In this document: positions 1 to 10,239 of the stretch, piece by piece
How positions within the stretch are numbered: position 1 is the first letter of the stretch
Layout: each line of letters opens with the position of its first letter
Origin: Sympetrum striolatum
Taxonomy: Eukaryota > Arthropoda > Insecta > Odonata > Libellulidae
NCBI GenBank assembly: GCA_947579665.1
Contig: OX388352.1
Span: 35,644,216 to 35,708,215, forward strand
Length of the DNA stretch: 64,000 bases
Direction of reading: 5' to 3'
Notes under the pieces: model-generated
What the model was told of the DNA's origin: nothing
The model's database searches: none
Seen by the model: only the letters and a program-made list of their open reading frames with translations
Position numbers and translations under genes: made by a program

Positions 1-2
1 TT

Positions 3-137
3 CGGCTCTTTGAAATAAGCCCTCAAGGTAAGAATCGCCGCACAATGGTCTCAAATCGAAAAAAGCTGGCCAAAATTAATACCGCTGCTATTATTGCTCC
101 CTTACTTGATGTAAAGATTGATTCCCAAGGTTTTTGA
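3..137 (+). CDS. Possible 3' end of a coding region cut by the window edge
   Basis: One frame stays open from the left edge to a TGA at 135-137 and gives about 44 mostly basic and aliphatic residues. No family is recognised. It could be the last part of an exon or of a transposon ORF whose start lies outside the window; an open frame this short can also arise by chance. Confidence 0.2.
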   Translation, partial: RLFEISPQGKNRRTMVSNRKKLAKINTAAIIAPLLDVKIDSQGF

Positions 138-2330
138 TCCGGTTATTTAAAATTTGAAGCTATTTTTTTTTTATTTGTGATATTTTTGTATCGCACTATT
201 TGTTTAAACAATGAATTTAAAAATCTAAATGACATTTAAGGTTATTTCCGCGATTTTAAATATAAATTATATATCCGATTAATCTAAATTAGATGTTTTA
301 ATGCATCTATCTTGTGATTACTATGGTTTGTATGCACAATTTTAAAACAATTAAATTTAAATTAATCAAATGAATTTTTTAGGTTCGCAAATGTTTGTAT
401 ATATACTATTTCTACGGATTCAAAGTCGGAAGTTAGTATCTCGGAATATTATGGCTCTACTTCATAAATTGTTTAAACAATTTATCAAACTAATTCAAAT
501 TTTGAACGTGCAGTCCGGCGCGCCGGTCCCCACGAGAATACTTCGCGAATTACTACTATTTCAAAGCGACTTTCTTCGAAAAATAAAGTGTAATAGTAAA
601 AGAGAATGATACACAGCGGTGACGAACCAGCAATCTAACCATTACGGGTCAATTTCTTTACCACTAGGCAAATCTAGGCAGCGGACTTACGCCCGAAGCT
701 TAAATTAATATATTAATAGTATATATTTGTACCCTATTTTCTCTCTAGTCCAGACCTATGAGGAGGAAACCAGTGGCACTTATTATCTCACTGTCTACTT
801 TCAGGTAAAAAAAGGTCTCATAGCGATTCCTGACATCGATCTGACAACGTTCCCTTGTGAAAAGGATTTAAAGTCTTTCTCCACGGCTAGCTGGCAAAAG
901 AGGAGCAGAAAATCGGTGTCGCAATCCAAGATTCTGGGAATCTTTCTCGTAAATAAAAACGTCTAAACTTCACGGACGATTTTCAGGGTGATACGATCAT
1001 CACAATTACACGCCTCACTCTCTATTCCCCCCTCAAGGCACGTTTTTATTTGTATAGCAAATAAATCTTTGATTACTCTGTAATAAAGTGCAAATCTAAA
1101 CAGGACAGGATCAGGATTCACTTCGTGGTAGTTACTAACTTAATTAATTCTTGCAGATAGTAAACGTTTTTATTATGAATTTGTAAGTGTAATCTTACGT
1201 TCGTTTCCGAAAATAAATCTCCAACTTAGCTCTAAGAAAACTATATAAACCTCTCATACGAGAATGGATAAAGAAGTATACGCTTGCTCCGTATCCTTAA
1301 ATAGGTGATATAGACTGTTAAAGGATAATTCTGCATCTGTTATAAAAGATGGTAATATTAATATTCTGCTTGCTGTAGAATCATCAACTTCGAGTAAAAT
1401 AATACGCAATTCAAACTTGGAAAATAGTTACACAATAAAATTATTCCATTACAAATTATCATGTTTAAATAAATTCAATTAGAATGATTTAATTAAATTG
1501 AAATATTATCTTTAAGTAATCGCTGAAAAAATGAAGGACATACAACAATATATTAACTGTTGAATCAGAGAAATATGGAGTGAAGTTACTTGAATGAAAT
1601 CAGTGTAAACGAAGATATTAAGATAAAACTTTGGCAGACAAAGGAGCAGAAAAGGGCTCAAAGAGGAAATCCTCGTGACCGGTTCGCAACGTGTTAACAT
1701 TGTCTTCTACGGGACACGAAATCACCATTGACGTATACCAGGGTTGGTGAACCTTTCGCAGCCAGAGTGCTAGATTTGATGAATATAAAGGGCTTGCGTG
1801 GAAATGTGGTGCCGAGCCATACAGTGAGATTGTGATATTTTTATTTTTTTGATGTCAACGATGTGATTAAGATCTTTTATCAGACTTAAGTGGTCGCTAG
1901 TTATCACTACTAATAAACAGAGTCCAAATTTATTTACCGTGGAGCTTCATTTCTTAAGTGAATAATGCAAAAAAGATAATGTCTTAGGAGTTTCGCGTGT
2001 TGAAAAAATTCTCTCACGTGCCATAGGCTCGCCAACCCCGGCATATACCATTCTATTATTAGGCACGAAGTTCTCATTGACAAATAGACATTATTTTCTC
2101 TCATTAGTTTTATTCCAGAATTCTACTTTGATGTCAATACTCTGTACTGTTTGATCAGGCTACGAGAAAGAAAAATAATTGACGCTCGCGCGGCCCAATC
2201 GCGTTCTGAAATTTATTCGATGCATACGGCATACCGCTTGCTCAGGCTATGCAGTATGGCAAAGAGATGCTCGTCCGATCCTAATGAATAATTCCCGATC
2301 GAGATCGTAGCATTGCATGCACTCCATTGA
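138..2330. other. Gene-poor AT-rich stretch
   Basis: Only short open frames without recognisable domains or convincing splice contexts are seen. No repeat with clear ends was identified. Confidence 0.5.
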
Positions 2331-2334
2331 ACTT

Positions 2335-2690
2335 CAACGTTGACAAAATAAGTGACCGTCAAATGTCTATGTCTATGTCTATGTAAGAACCCTGCAAGCC
2401 ACCTTTCGGCGTATGGCAGGGGGTGCAAGCACCTTGACTCTATTTTCCTAAACGGTTGCTTTCGCGTATACTTCGCGGAAAAAATGAATTTTTGAAACGA
2501 TTCGTTTTAGCATCTATTTCCCTAATCTTTCGGGCAGTATCAGCACGGCTCATATAGCAGGGGGGTCGCATTATATCGGTTACATCATCTGAAAACGTAA
2601 TTTCTCTGAACTTATTTAATAAATTTATCCTTTGAATTTTTCTTCTATCTTCTAATGATTCCCAAATGTAAGGAAATCGATTTAACAAGG
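2335..2690 (-). mobile_element. 3' end of a non-LTR retrotransposon (CR1/L2-like family A)
   Basis: On the minus strand an open frame (2688-2440) encodes the post-RT tail typical of arthropod LINEs, with motifs such as WESLEDRRKIQRINLL and SFFPRSIRE. It is followed by a 3' UTR containing CACCCCCTGCCATACGCC, which ends in a short ACATAG hexamer run around 2366-2385. The same 3' motif and related peptide recur at 9023-9640 and 41155-41495, so this is a dispersed family. The 5' part is missing, as expected for 5'-truncated target-primed insertions. Clade assignment is tentative. Confidence 0.7.
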
Positions 2691-4450
2691 ATGTAAGTAT
2701 TTAACGTGATTTGTTTAGGTTCAAGAGTTCATGAGTTTGATAAATTTTAAAGGTAAATTAACGTCACTTTAAAAGCTTTCATATTCACTGCAACCTCGAC
2801 CCAGAATTTTAGAGTGCATTTAACATCCTGAAATTCATGAAATACAGTGAAAATGTATGATACTTTGCTTCATCTCAATTTTGCAGTAAACTTTAATTCT
2901 TTCAGTTTTATTACGGAGGAATACTTCAATTTGTTGAATTCTGCATTAGAATATCATCAGGAGTCGCGATTTTCTGCAAAGAAAATGAGCGTCATGATAT
3001 ATATCCGCGAAGAATTATATTTCTTTATTTAGACAACATTCCCGATTGGATAAGAAGTTTGTTTTATGGGTGAGCGCACATCTGATCAGCGTCACTTTGA
3101 AGCTTGAGAATGCGTCTTATGTAATTTCGATCTCGACAGAAGGAGTTTTTGAGGAGAATCAATTTTATGTGCCGATTAATACCCGAAGGAAGAAAGGTTA
3201 CTTCCCGTCACTATCATGATGAAAGTGTATATTATAGCTTTATGGCTTCTTCATGGTACCAACCATGCTATCAAATTCTGAGCCTTTATGAGGGTTACGA
3301 AACTGAACTGTATTACTTTTCCGATAATCAGTGAATATTTCTTACAGTGAAAAGGACCTGCGGGCAAACAGAAAAAAATACACTAAAACTCATAACATTT
3401 TCTGGTGATAGACGGTAATATATCTCCTCTTACGATCAACCCGGAGATAATCACTTCAAGCAGATGTACAATTACCTTAACTCCTGCGTGCACTATAGTA
3501 TACGTACATATATATCCCATTCCAGAAAATTTATTTAATTCGAAGTAGGAAAGTCATTTTCTCATTGGCAGTCGTTTTAACCCTTTCCGATACAGTGAGT
3601 CTAAGGGAATTACGTCGCTTTTTTATTCTAGCATCGATTAATATCGCCCTATGACGGTATTTGGGTCCATAGACTGTAGTAAATAATTCCAGTAGTAGGT
3701 TTCATGTTTAACATTACCAGAACCTCAAACGAGCTCTCTTTCTCGGTTAAAAACTTATAAAAGGTGCACAGGGTTATTGAATTTGATCAGTCTCCGTTGA
3801 TGAAGGATATGTCGATCTAAATACTGAGAAAAGAAAGACCGCCTCAAAGGATTCAAAAAAATACGTTTTTAAATAAATGAATTCTGCTGTTTTTGGTAAG
3901 ACTATGGAAAATGTTAGATAAGGTTAAACAAACTTATTTCCATATCCAGCTTAATTGATCGAACTATTTTAACATAAAAATTTAATTTTAGCTAGGAAAA
4001 AAATGACCTCTACGTGTATTTCTTATGAAAAAGTTTTGACCCGTCTGTGTTCGAACCGTGGATTTAAGGTAAATAAAAGTAGCCTATACTCTGCGCGGGG
4101 TCGACGTTTAATAATGTAGAAAATTTCAAAGTTCTGCGTCTTTTGGTTCTCAAGTTTTTAGCGAACACACCCACACTCTATTTTATATATATATAGATGG
4201 ATAGATAGATAAACATATTTTTGTTAGGATGGCAATGCTGGATATAAGCAAAACCGTAATGTATGATTTCTTCCATGAGAAACAAACTAAACGTTTATAA
4301 TAGATGCAAAGACAGACGATATTCAGAGAGTAAAGGGTATTGCAAAGCCGTTTATTAGTAACTCTCTATGCTTTGAAGATTATGAGAATTACATGCGTAA
4401 TTCTTCCAGTCATTTCCAAAAGACGTGTATAATTTAATCTGAGAAACACC
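2691..4450. other. Intergenic stretch without recognised genes
   Basis: Only short chance-length open frames are seen. A small GATA-like run (gatggatagatagataaa) lies near 4195-4213. Nothing else could be supported. Confidence 0.45.
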
Positions 4451-4461
4451 AATTATATACG

Positions 4462-4650
4462 GTGGAAATGAATAAAATGACGTTGATCTCCGATGACGAT
4501 AAACGCTACATATGCGATGACGGGGTTAGCACCCTAGCTTGGGGACATTTTAAAATTAAAATTCTAAATGGAAATGGGTTGCGGCCTTTGAAGATAAATT
4601 GCCAATACTATAAATTTCAGTTCAGCTTCATAAAAGTTGTAGTATCATAG
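4462..4650 (+). pseudogene. Polinton-relic ORF of unknown role
   Basis: An open frame of about 62 residues abuts the ATPase remnant; its stop is directly followed by the next ATG. The recognisable part reads like DGVSTLAWGHFKI, a motif I associate with a small ORF in integrase-bearing Polinton-like elements. Its function is unknown to me. It is probably truncated upstream. Confidence 0.4.
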
Positions 4651-5242
4651 ATGACTGTGTTATGGAAACATTCCTTTACCTGCCTCGTTGCAGGACCTTC
4701 TTGTAGTGGTAAAACGAATTTCGTGATTAGATTTTTAGAGAACTTTATAAAATTAGTTGATGGTGGAATTCAAAGAGTTAATTGGGTCTGCAGTAATGGA
4801 AGTGAGCAAAATGTAGAAAATGTTAGTCCCATCATTTGTTTATCCTAATAGGGTCCCGATTCTTTATATTATAGATAATTTAATGCAAGAAGTTTACAGT
4901 GAGGATATTTGTCAACTATTTACAAAGGATTCCCATCATTTCAATACATCAGTTATACTAACCACATAAAACATTTCTTATCAGAATCCTCAATCACGTA
5001 ACATTTCCTTGAATTCGAAGTGTATCGTAGTTTTTCGTAATCCACATGATCAATCACAGTTTAGTTTTTTGGCTAGACGATTATATCCTCAGAACCCAAA
5101 GGATTTATTTAGTGTGTATAAGGAGGTTACATCTGAACCTTATACGTATTTGATTTTGGATCTGTCGCAAGAAACTAGCGATTCCTTTCAGTTTCAAACT
5201 AAAATTTTCCCTGGAGAAGTATGCAAGTTTAACTTTAACTGA
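4651..5242 (+). pseudogene. Packaging-type ATPase (FtsK/HerA-like, A32/pIVa2-like), broken
   Basis: The first frame starts MTVLWKHSFTCLVAG and has a Walker A motif, GPSCSGKTNF, at residues 15-24. A frame change and stops follow around 4845-4980. The downstream frame (5009-5242) carries the family's C-terminal part, including LARRLYPQNP and KIFPGEV. In Polinton-like elements and related dsDNA viruses this ATPase drives genome packaging. The breaks show that this copy is dead. It lies between the small upstream ORF and the basic-protein remnant, as expected for the element's gene order. Confidence 0.65.
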
Positions 5243-5316
5243 TACTTTAAGATGGCAGGTGTTGTAAAAGATTGATTTTCTAGGTTTAAAAACATATATA
5301 TTTATTGTAGGTATTG

Positions 5317-5640
5317 CATAATGCTTCAAAGCTAAGAAAGGCGATTATAAAAGAAGGCGGTAATGACTTTCTTGAAACATTGTGTGAGTGCTGCTTGAAT
5401 GTGTTAAAACGTACTCATAAAATTTCTCCGAGTGTAAAGAAAAACTCGAGAGATATAAATACGTATTGAGGTTTTTGAGTAGGAAGAACAACTCTTTGAA
5501 GTTAAAACGAACAGTATTGATTCGAAAAGGAGGATTCCTTCCTGTACTTATAGGTTCATTGTGAAGTGGTTTGTAAGGTGCTTTATTGAAATAAGTCTTC
5601 AGAAATATTTAGTCAAACCTGAGGATTTCCATAATGAGTT
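5317..5640 (+). pseudogene. Small basic protein of the Polinton-like relic, broken
   Basis: A frame opening with HNASKLRKAIIKEGG runs to a stop at about 5470. Similar lysine/arginine-rich sequence continues in other frames (for example RKNNSLKLKRTVLIRKGGF). The Lys-rich first half followed by a Gly/Leu-rich hydrophobic segment resembles the small core-protein-like (pX-like) ORF found beside the ATPase in adintovirus-like elements. At least two stops interrupt it. Identification is by general character and position only. Confidence 0.4.
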
Positions 5641-5670
5641 AATAGTCCAATATCAGAATTAGACAGTGAT

Positions 5671-6095
5671 TTGAAGAGGGTTACGAATAGAAAAGATTTG
5701 AACGATTTTAGTAAGTGGTACCATTACAGACATATTCTAGATAAACATATAGAGAGAGTCAATGCGAGTAAGAAACCAATACAAATTCCAACTGTGCGAG
5801 AGGATACTCCTGAGGAAAATGTGATTCTTAAATCATTGAATTTACGTGAGCTATCTCCGAAATTACGCGAAGATAATAAAGGAATAGAGTATAAATGGAG
5901 GGGATGCTAAAAAGAATAGAAAAAGCGGAAGAGTTAACAAGATCAGTAGAATCTCAACCATCAAAAGGCGCCAAAAGAAAACAGAGATCCGAGAAGTCAG
6001 ATTGCAGAAAAAGTCAACCTCTAAGAAGAAGTCTAAGAATCCACAAACCAAATGTACCTTTGAGTCCAAAATCCCTGAAAAAGTTAAAAATATAA
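5671..6095 (+). pseudogene. Charged ORF upstream of the integrase, two overlapping pieces
   Basis: Frame 5671-5910 encodes a polar, Lys/Asp-rich peptide that includes WYHYRHILDKHIERVNA. Frame 5895-6095 overlaps it and encodes a very basic tail rich in Lys, Arg and Ser. Together they look like one gene with a frameshift near 5895. Such ORFs lie between the ATPase and integrase genes of related elements, but I cannot name the function. Confidence 0.4.
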
Positions 6096-6189
6096 AAGGA
6101 GAAAAAGTCTCCATCAGCAAGTTGGATTTCTCGTTAAAATCTATTTATAATTACCCCATAAAGCAGATATTTTTCCATCATTGATAAAC

Positions 6190-7092
6190 TATGGTGAGCA
6201 ATTGGTAAACGAGTACACAAATAATATGTACAACAGTGGTTAGAGTAACACAACAACGCAATTTCAAACGAAATCGCTATGATATTTCCTACATAGATGA
6301 AACTTGGCAGTGCGATGTGATTGATACGAGGATCTTAAGAAAATATAATTCCGGATACCAATATATATTAATGGTGATAGATTTATTTTCCAAATATGCG
6401 TAGGCAGTTGCATTGAAAAGTAAAAATCCTGATGAAGTCATAAATGCAATGAAAAGTATTTTTAAAAGCAGCGGAAGAAAACCATTGAAAATACAGTCAG
6501 ATAAGGAGACCGAATTCGTTAATGTTAAGTTTAAACAATCTCTGAGGAAGAATTACGTTAGGTTTTACACAAAAAAGAATGGAACGAAAAGTGAAAGTGA
6601 AAAGTGGAACGATTTAATAGGAGTCTCAAATCTAAAATGTATAAATATTTCATTGCAAGCAATACGTTTCGCTATATAAATGTACTCCAGAAGCTTGTTT
6701 CGTCATACAATGATAGTATTTACTCCACAATTAGAATAGCACCCTCGAAAGTAAATCATGCAAATGCTTTTAGAGTAGCACAAAGAGAATTTATTCCAAC
6801 TGTAGAACAAAAGGCGAAATTCTCTGTAAGAGACTGTTTGAAGAACTAAGGAGAGATTACCTTTTGTAAAGGATAGACCCCCAATTATTCCACTGAAATA
6901 TATAAAGTTAAATCAATTTCGCTCGGAAGTACTGTACGGACGTATCATTTGGAGGATTTCAATGGGGAGTTGATTAAGGGAAATTTCTATGATTATGAAT
7001 TAGTGAAGTGTCACGTATCAGGTGATACTGAATTTCAAATACAGGAGATTATAAAGCGTAGGGGTAAAGGGAAAATCAAGAATATTTTGTAA
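6190..7092 (+). pseudogene. Retroviral-type DDE integrase (F54H12.3-like), broken
   Basis: The catalytic core is visible in order: WQCDVIDTR with the first Asp (about 6309-6335), YQYILMVIDLFSKYA (about 6358-6402), QSDKETEF with the second Asp (about 6494-6517), and ERFNRSLKSKM with the final Glu (from 6604). After a further frame change a C-terminal segment follows (about 6890-7092), ending IIKRRGKGKIKNIL before the stop. An in-frame TAG at 6402-6404 and frameshifts near 6590 and 6840 break the reading frame. This type of integrase inserts Polinton/Maverick-like elements. The copy is inactive. Confidence 0.75.
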
Positions 7093-7268
7093 AATGGAGT
7101 ATGGGGAGGAATTCAACTGTTGGGTTAAATCTTCAGTAGTACGAAATCCTTGATTATAAAAAAGTGTGCATTAATAAATTTCTCTCATAACACAACCGTG
7201 GTCGTTATGGAGCATTTCCATCACACCCTATTGAGTAATGTATCAATCGAGTTTTACGAAGATAGCAC

Positions 7269-8725
7269 CAGTGAAGGGAAAAGTACAGAAAAAATGTAAT
7301 TGGGCTCAATTGCAATTACTCTGTCAAATTTGTAATCAGTTACAATTACAAATTACTTTTTGAAAAAGTATTCAGTAGGATTACAATAACAATTACTTTT
7401 TATTTTGCTCCTGTAGTTTATGCAATCTCAGTCAACATTTTTTTCAAACAGGGAGTACTAACATGCAATTTAACATTTGAATTTAATGCCATAGCATTAA
7501 AGTTTAATTCAAATTATGATTTCTACAGTAATTAAAGTGCCTACCTATTTATTTTCTACTAAAATTTACACCTGTGGATGAAGATGGATTCTAAAATCGA
7601 TGGAATGCAAATAAATAGAAAGCTCTCAAAATATCAGAAATATATTTAAGAAAAAAATCAATTAAATATGCGAATTTAATTTGCAATATAATTGCATTTT
7701 AAATTTTTTTCACATATTTTGCCACTTTTTGGTGGCAAAATCTCTTTGCTTATGCTAAACAGCCGCTCCACAGGAGCACTGGATGGTAGGGAAGGGTTTG
7801 ATTTGAGGAATGCTTTTTTATAATCGGGAATTAGTCAATTGACTCAATTTCCTTTGAGGTACAGAGCAAGTACTTACTCACTTCATCAGAAGCTAGGGAA
7901 ACTTCCCCTCTTTTCAAAATATTTAAAAGTATATCTTCCTCATCGCTCGTATCATACGAGTCATGTTTTTGTACAGGAGACTTTTCATTTGACACGATTT
8001 CTTCTTTAGAAATACGTAAAGCCTCTTCTTTTTCCTCTCCCTTAAGCCACATGAACTTTAAAGAAGGTATCAGCCCTGCTGCAATGGTTAGTTTATTTTC
8101 CTTTAGTACGTAGCAAAATCTTGTTTCAACTCCCTGAAGCAACGCTCTTGCCAGTGGCCTACAATACACAAGGACATTGTCAAGGGCTCTCTTATCGAGT
8201 TCACGTAATAATCCTTTGATGGTTGGCTGAAGAAACCCAATAAACATATTCTTCTCTGCTTGCAAATTTGTTAGGGCAATAACTAATGGCTTCATTACCT
8301 GGGTATGATAATCTTTTCGGCCAGCTTAGCTTGGAGACCACTCAAATATATCTGTAGTTATTCTTCCGAAGAAGGACCTACCGCGTTCAGCCCTCGTAGG
8401 AAATTCATGTATACCTCCCGCGCAGCACAAATATTTCAACAATACTTTGTAGCAGATTCAACAGCCATCCCTCCCAAAAGAAGAAAAGTTCGGTTTCGGG
8501 GTGAACAATGTAGTTAGAACTGCATCTCGATGCGATCAGCGCGCGAGGAATTCAAATGTTCACTTTCGATTACTCAAATGTAACGATTACTCGCACGACC
8601 TTTGAAGTAGATTACAAGTAAAAATTACTACTTCTTTTAATGTAACGATTACAAAGTACAAATTACCAAAAATGTAATCGTTACAAGTACTCCGATTATT
8701 TTTACTTCGTTACATCCCATCACTG
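7269..8725 (-). mobile_element. hAT-family DNA transposon, nested and decayed
   Basis: The left terminus reads CAGTGAAGGG and the right terminus, on the opposite strand, CAGTGATGGG: a hAT-style imperfect inverted repeat. It is flanked by an 8-bp target-site duplication, GATAGCAC at 7261-7268 and GATAACAC at 8726-8733 (7 of 8 identical), the hallmark length for hAT. The minus strand encodes a transposase remnant. It sits inside the Polinton-relic ORF starting at 7207, so it inserted later. At 1457 bp it is shorter than autonomous hATs. Confidence 0.85.
7700..8295 (-). pseudogene. hAT transposase fragment
   Basis: A 154-residue minus-strand frame (8295-7831) matches the C-terminal half of hAT transposases: MKPLVIALTNLQAEKN, then GLLREL and CRPLARALLQG, then an acidic linker. 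Beyond its stop a short frame (about 7815-7710) encodes SNPSLPSSAPVERLFSISK, the classic hAT C-terminal dimerisation motif. The BED zinc finger and first catalytic region are missing. Confidence 0.75.
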
Positions 8726-9022
8726 GATAACACCATAGCATACTTCCGTAATAAATTACTAAGAACGTATCAGTTTGATGGCGAGTGGGTGGTTGGGTTG
8801 AAAGAAATAAGTTTTCCGCCTTTGGAAGAGGGGATTAGTCAACCAAAGCTAGAGATGCTAGTAGGTAAAGTGAATGCATGGAAAGTAATTAGCTATGTAG
8901 ATTTACCAAATGGTGTTTACGATTCTGTCGCAGAAGTACTTGATAAGACATTTGTTTTGAGCCGAGATGCTTTAGTTTTACGAGCTAACTTATTAGATGA
9001 ATTTATATTTAAACCCTGAAAT

Positions 9023-9640
9023 CCACCAGTGGCGCGTGGCAGGGGGTGTAAAACACCTACATCCCTAATCAACCTGAAGAGCTATTAGCTTCTTTAATAA
9101 TTCGCGGGAAAATTGACCAAAAGTAACTATCTGTCCTGGAAGCTACTTCCCTGTATCGCTATTTTTTTTTCTCCTGAAGATCGCGTAAGTTTATAACTGG
9201 GATAACAATATCAGTTATACCCTCCCTGAAATCAATAGTGATAAATTTATAAAAAAGCTCCTGTCAATATTCAAATCTCCTATCACTAAGAAAGTTCCAT
9301 CCGAGGGATTTTATCATAGCCGAAACACTGCTGTCAAATCTGAAATCTCCCTTGACGAACCTTCTACGTTGAACCATCTCAAGATCGGAAATTAATCCTC
9401 TTCGTGTGGATCCCAAATCGCACAGCAATACTCAAGTAGAGGTCGAATCAGGGAAAAACTCGCTATTTCTTTTACTTTAGATGAACATCCCATCAGAATT
9501 CTACTGGCTAATCTTTTCATCCCATTCGCTTTTCCTATTACGCTTCGAATACGCTGTTTGAAGGAAAAATTACTGCTGAGCGTGATTCCAAGGTATTTAT
9601 GATGCATCACGAGCTACAAGGGATTTTCTGAAATTCTATA
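9023..9640 (-). mobile_element. 3' fragment of non-LTR retrotransposon family A
   Basis: Minus-strand frame 9610-9392 encodes the RT thumb/C-terminal region typical of LINEs: YLGITLSSNFSFK, then KEIASFSLIRPLLEYCCAIWDPH. Degenerate sequence continues to a 3' UTR with TTTTACACCCCCTGCCACGCGCC near 9030-9052, the same motif as in the 2.3-kb copy. The frame is broken after 9392. It lies immediately downstream of the Polinton relic and may have truncated it. Confidence 0.75.
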
Positions 9641-10204
9641 CGGTACCTTAAGTTAATAAGGGATACAATGATTTGTTTGCACACATTTAAAAATGTTACA
9701 TATATTCACCCTTCTTAGAAGTAAGGATAAATACTACAATCACATGCATGTATACTACTAGTGAATTAATCACCACTTAATTCACGTATTTAAATAAATA
9801 ATTCTGCCAAAATAATCTTGCTAAATAGTAAAAAGTTTAAGCAGCTTGTTAATCAGAAAACGCAAGTAAATTATTTGCTAAAAATTCATCTATTTCCAGC
9901 ACAAACTGTTGAAAAAAGAAAGAAGAAATCGTTTCTTTAATTTTCCTATTGAAAACTCTATTCAAATTATTAAGTATTTCTTTCTTGATGTGCTTATTTC
10001 ATAAAATTATTGTAGGCAAATAAATCACACAAAAACCTTTCCTAGAAAATTTGATATAGTAATAACTTATTCTAAAAAATCAGGTGCAATTGGTATGCTC
10101 CTCAAGAATCTTAAAACTTATATACATACATTTTGTCAATGATGGGACCTGGTCACAGATTAAGACTGTAATTGGAGAAATACAGAATCAGTTAATAAAA
10201 ATGA

Positions 10205-10239
<35 letters not shown>

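Larger units (their letters stand above)
4462..9019 (+). mobile_element. Relic of a Polinton/Maverick-like (adintovirus-like) element
   Basis: Five or six colinear gene remnants on the plus strand match the gene set of arthropod Polinton-like elements: a packaging-type ATPase with GPSCSGKT, a small basic protein, a retroviral-type integrase (the F54H12.3-like family) and a virion-associated-type ORF. All carry stops or frameshifts. A hAT transposon (7269-8725) is inserted in the last ORF. No terminal inverted repeats were found, and capsid and DNA polymerase B genes were not seen, so only part of the element survives. Family placement rests on remembered motifs and gene order, not on a search. 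Confidence 0.7.
7207..9019 (+). pseudogene. Virion-associated-type ORF of the Polinton relic, split by a hAT insertion
   Basis: The ORF begins with ATG at 7207, is interrupted at 7268, and resumes after the hAT copy at 8734, running to a TGA ending at 9019. The two halves share one reading phase once the insert and one target-site copy are discounted. The second half contains FDGEWVVGLKEISFPP. The pattern 'hydrophilic strand, then G-x-W-x-V-x-L-x-E-I' is common to an ORF found beside F54H12.3-like integrases and thought to belong to the particle. Its exact role is not known to me. Confidence 0.55.

Noticed and set aside
5863..6120. 85-codon minus-strand Phe/Leu-rich frame
   Set aside because: Antisense of the Lys/Ser-rich Polinton-relic ORF.
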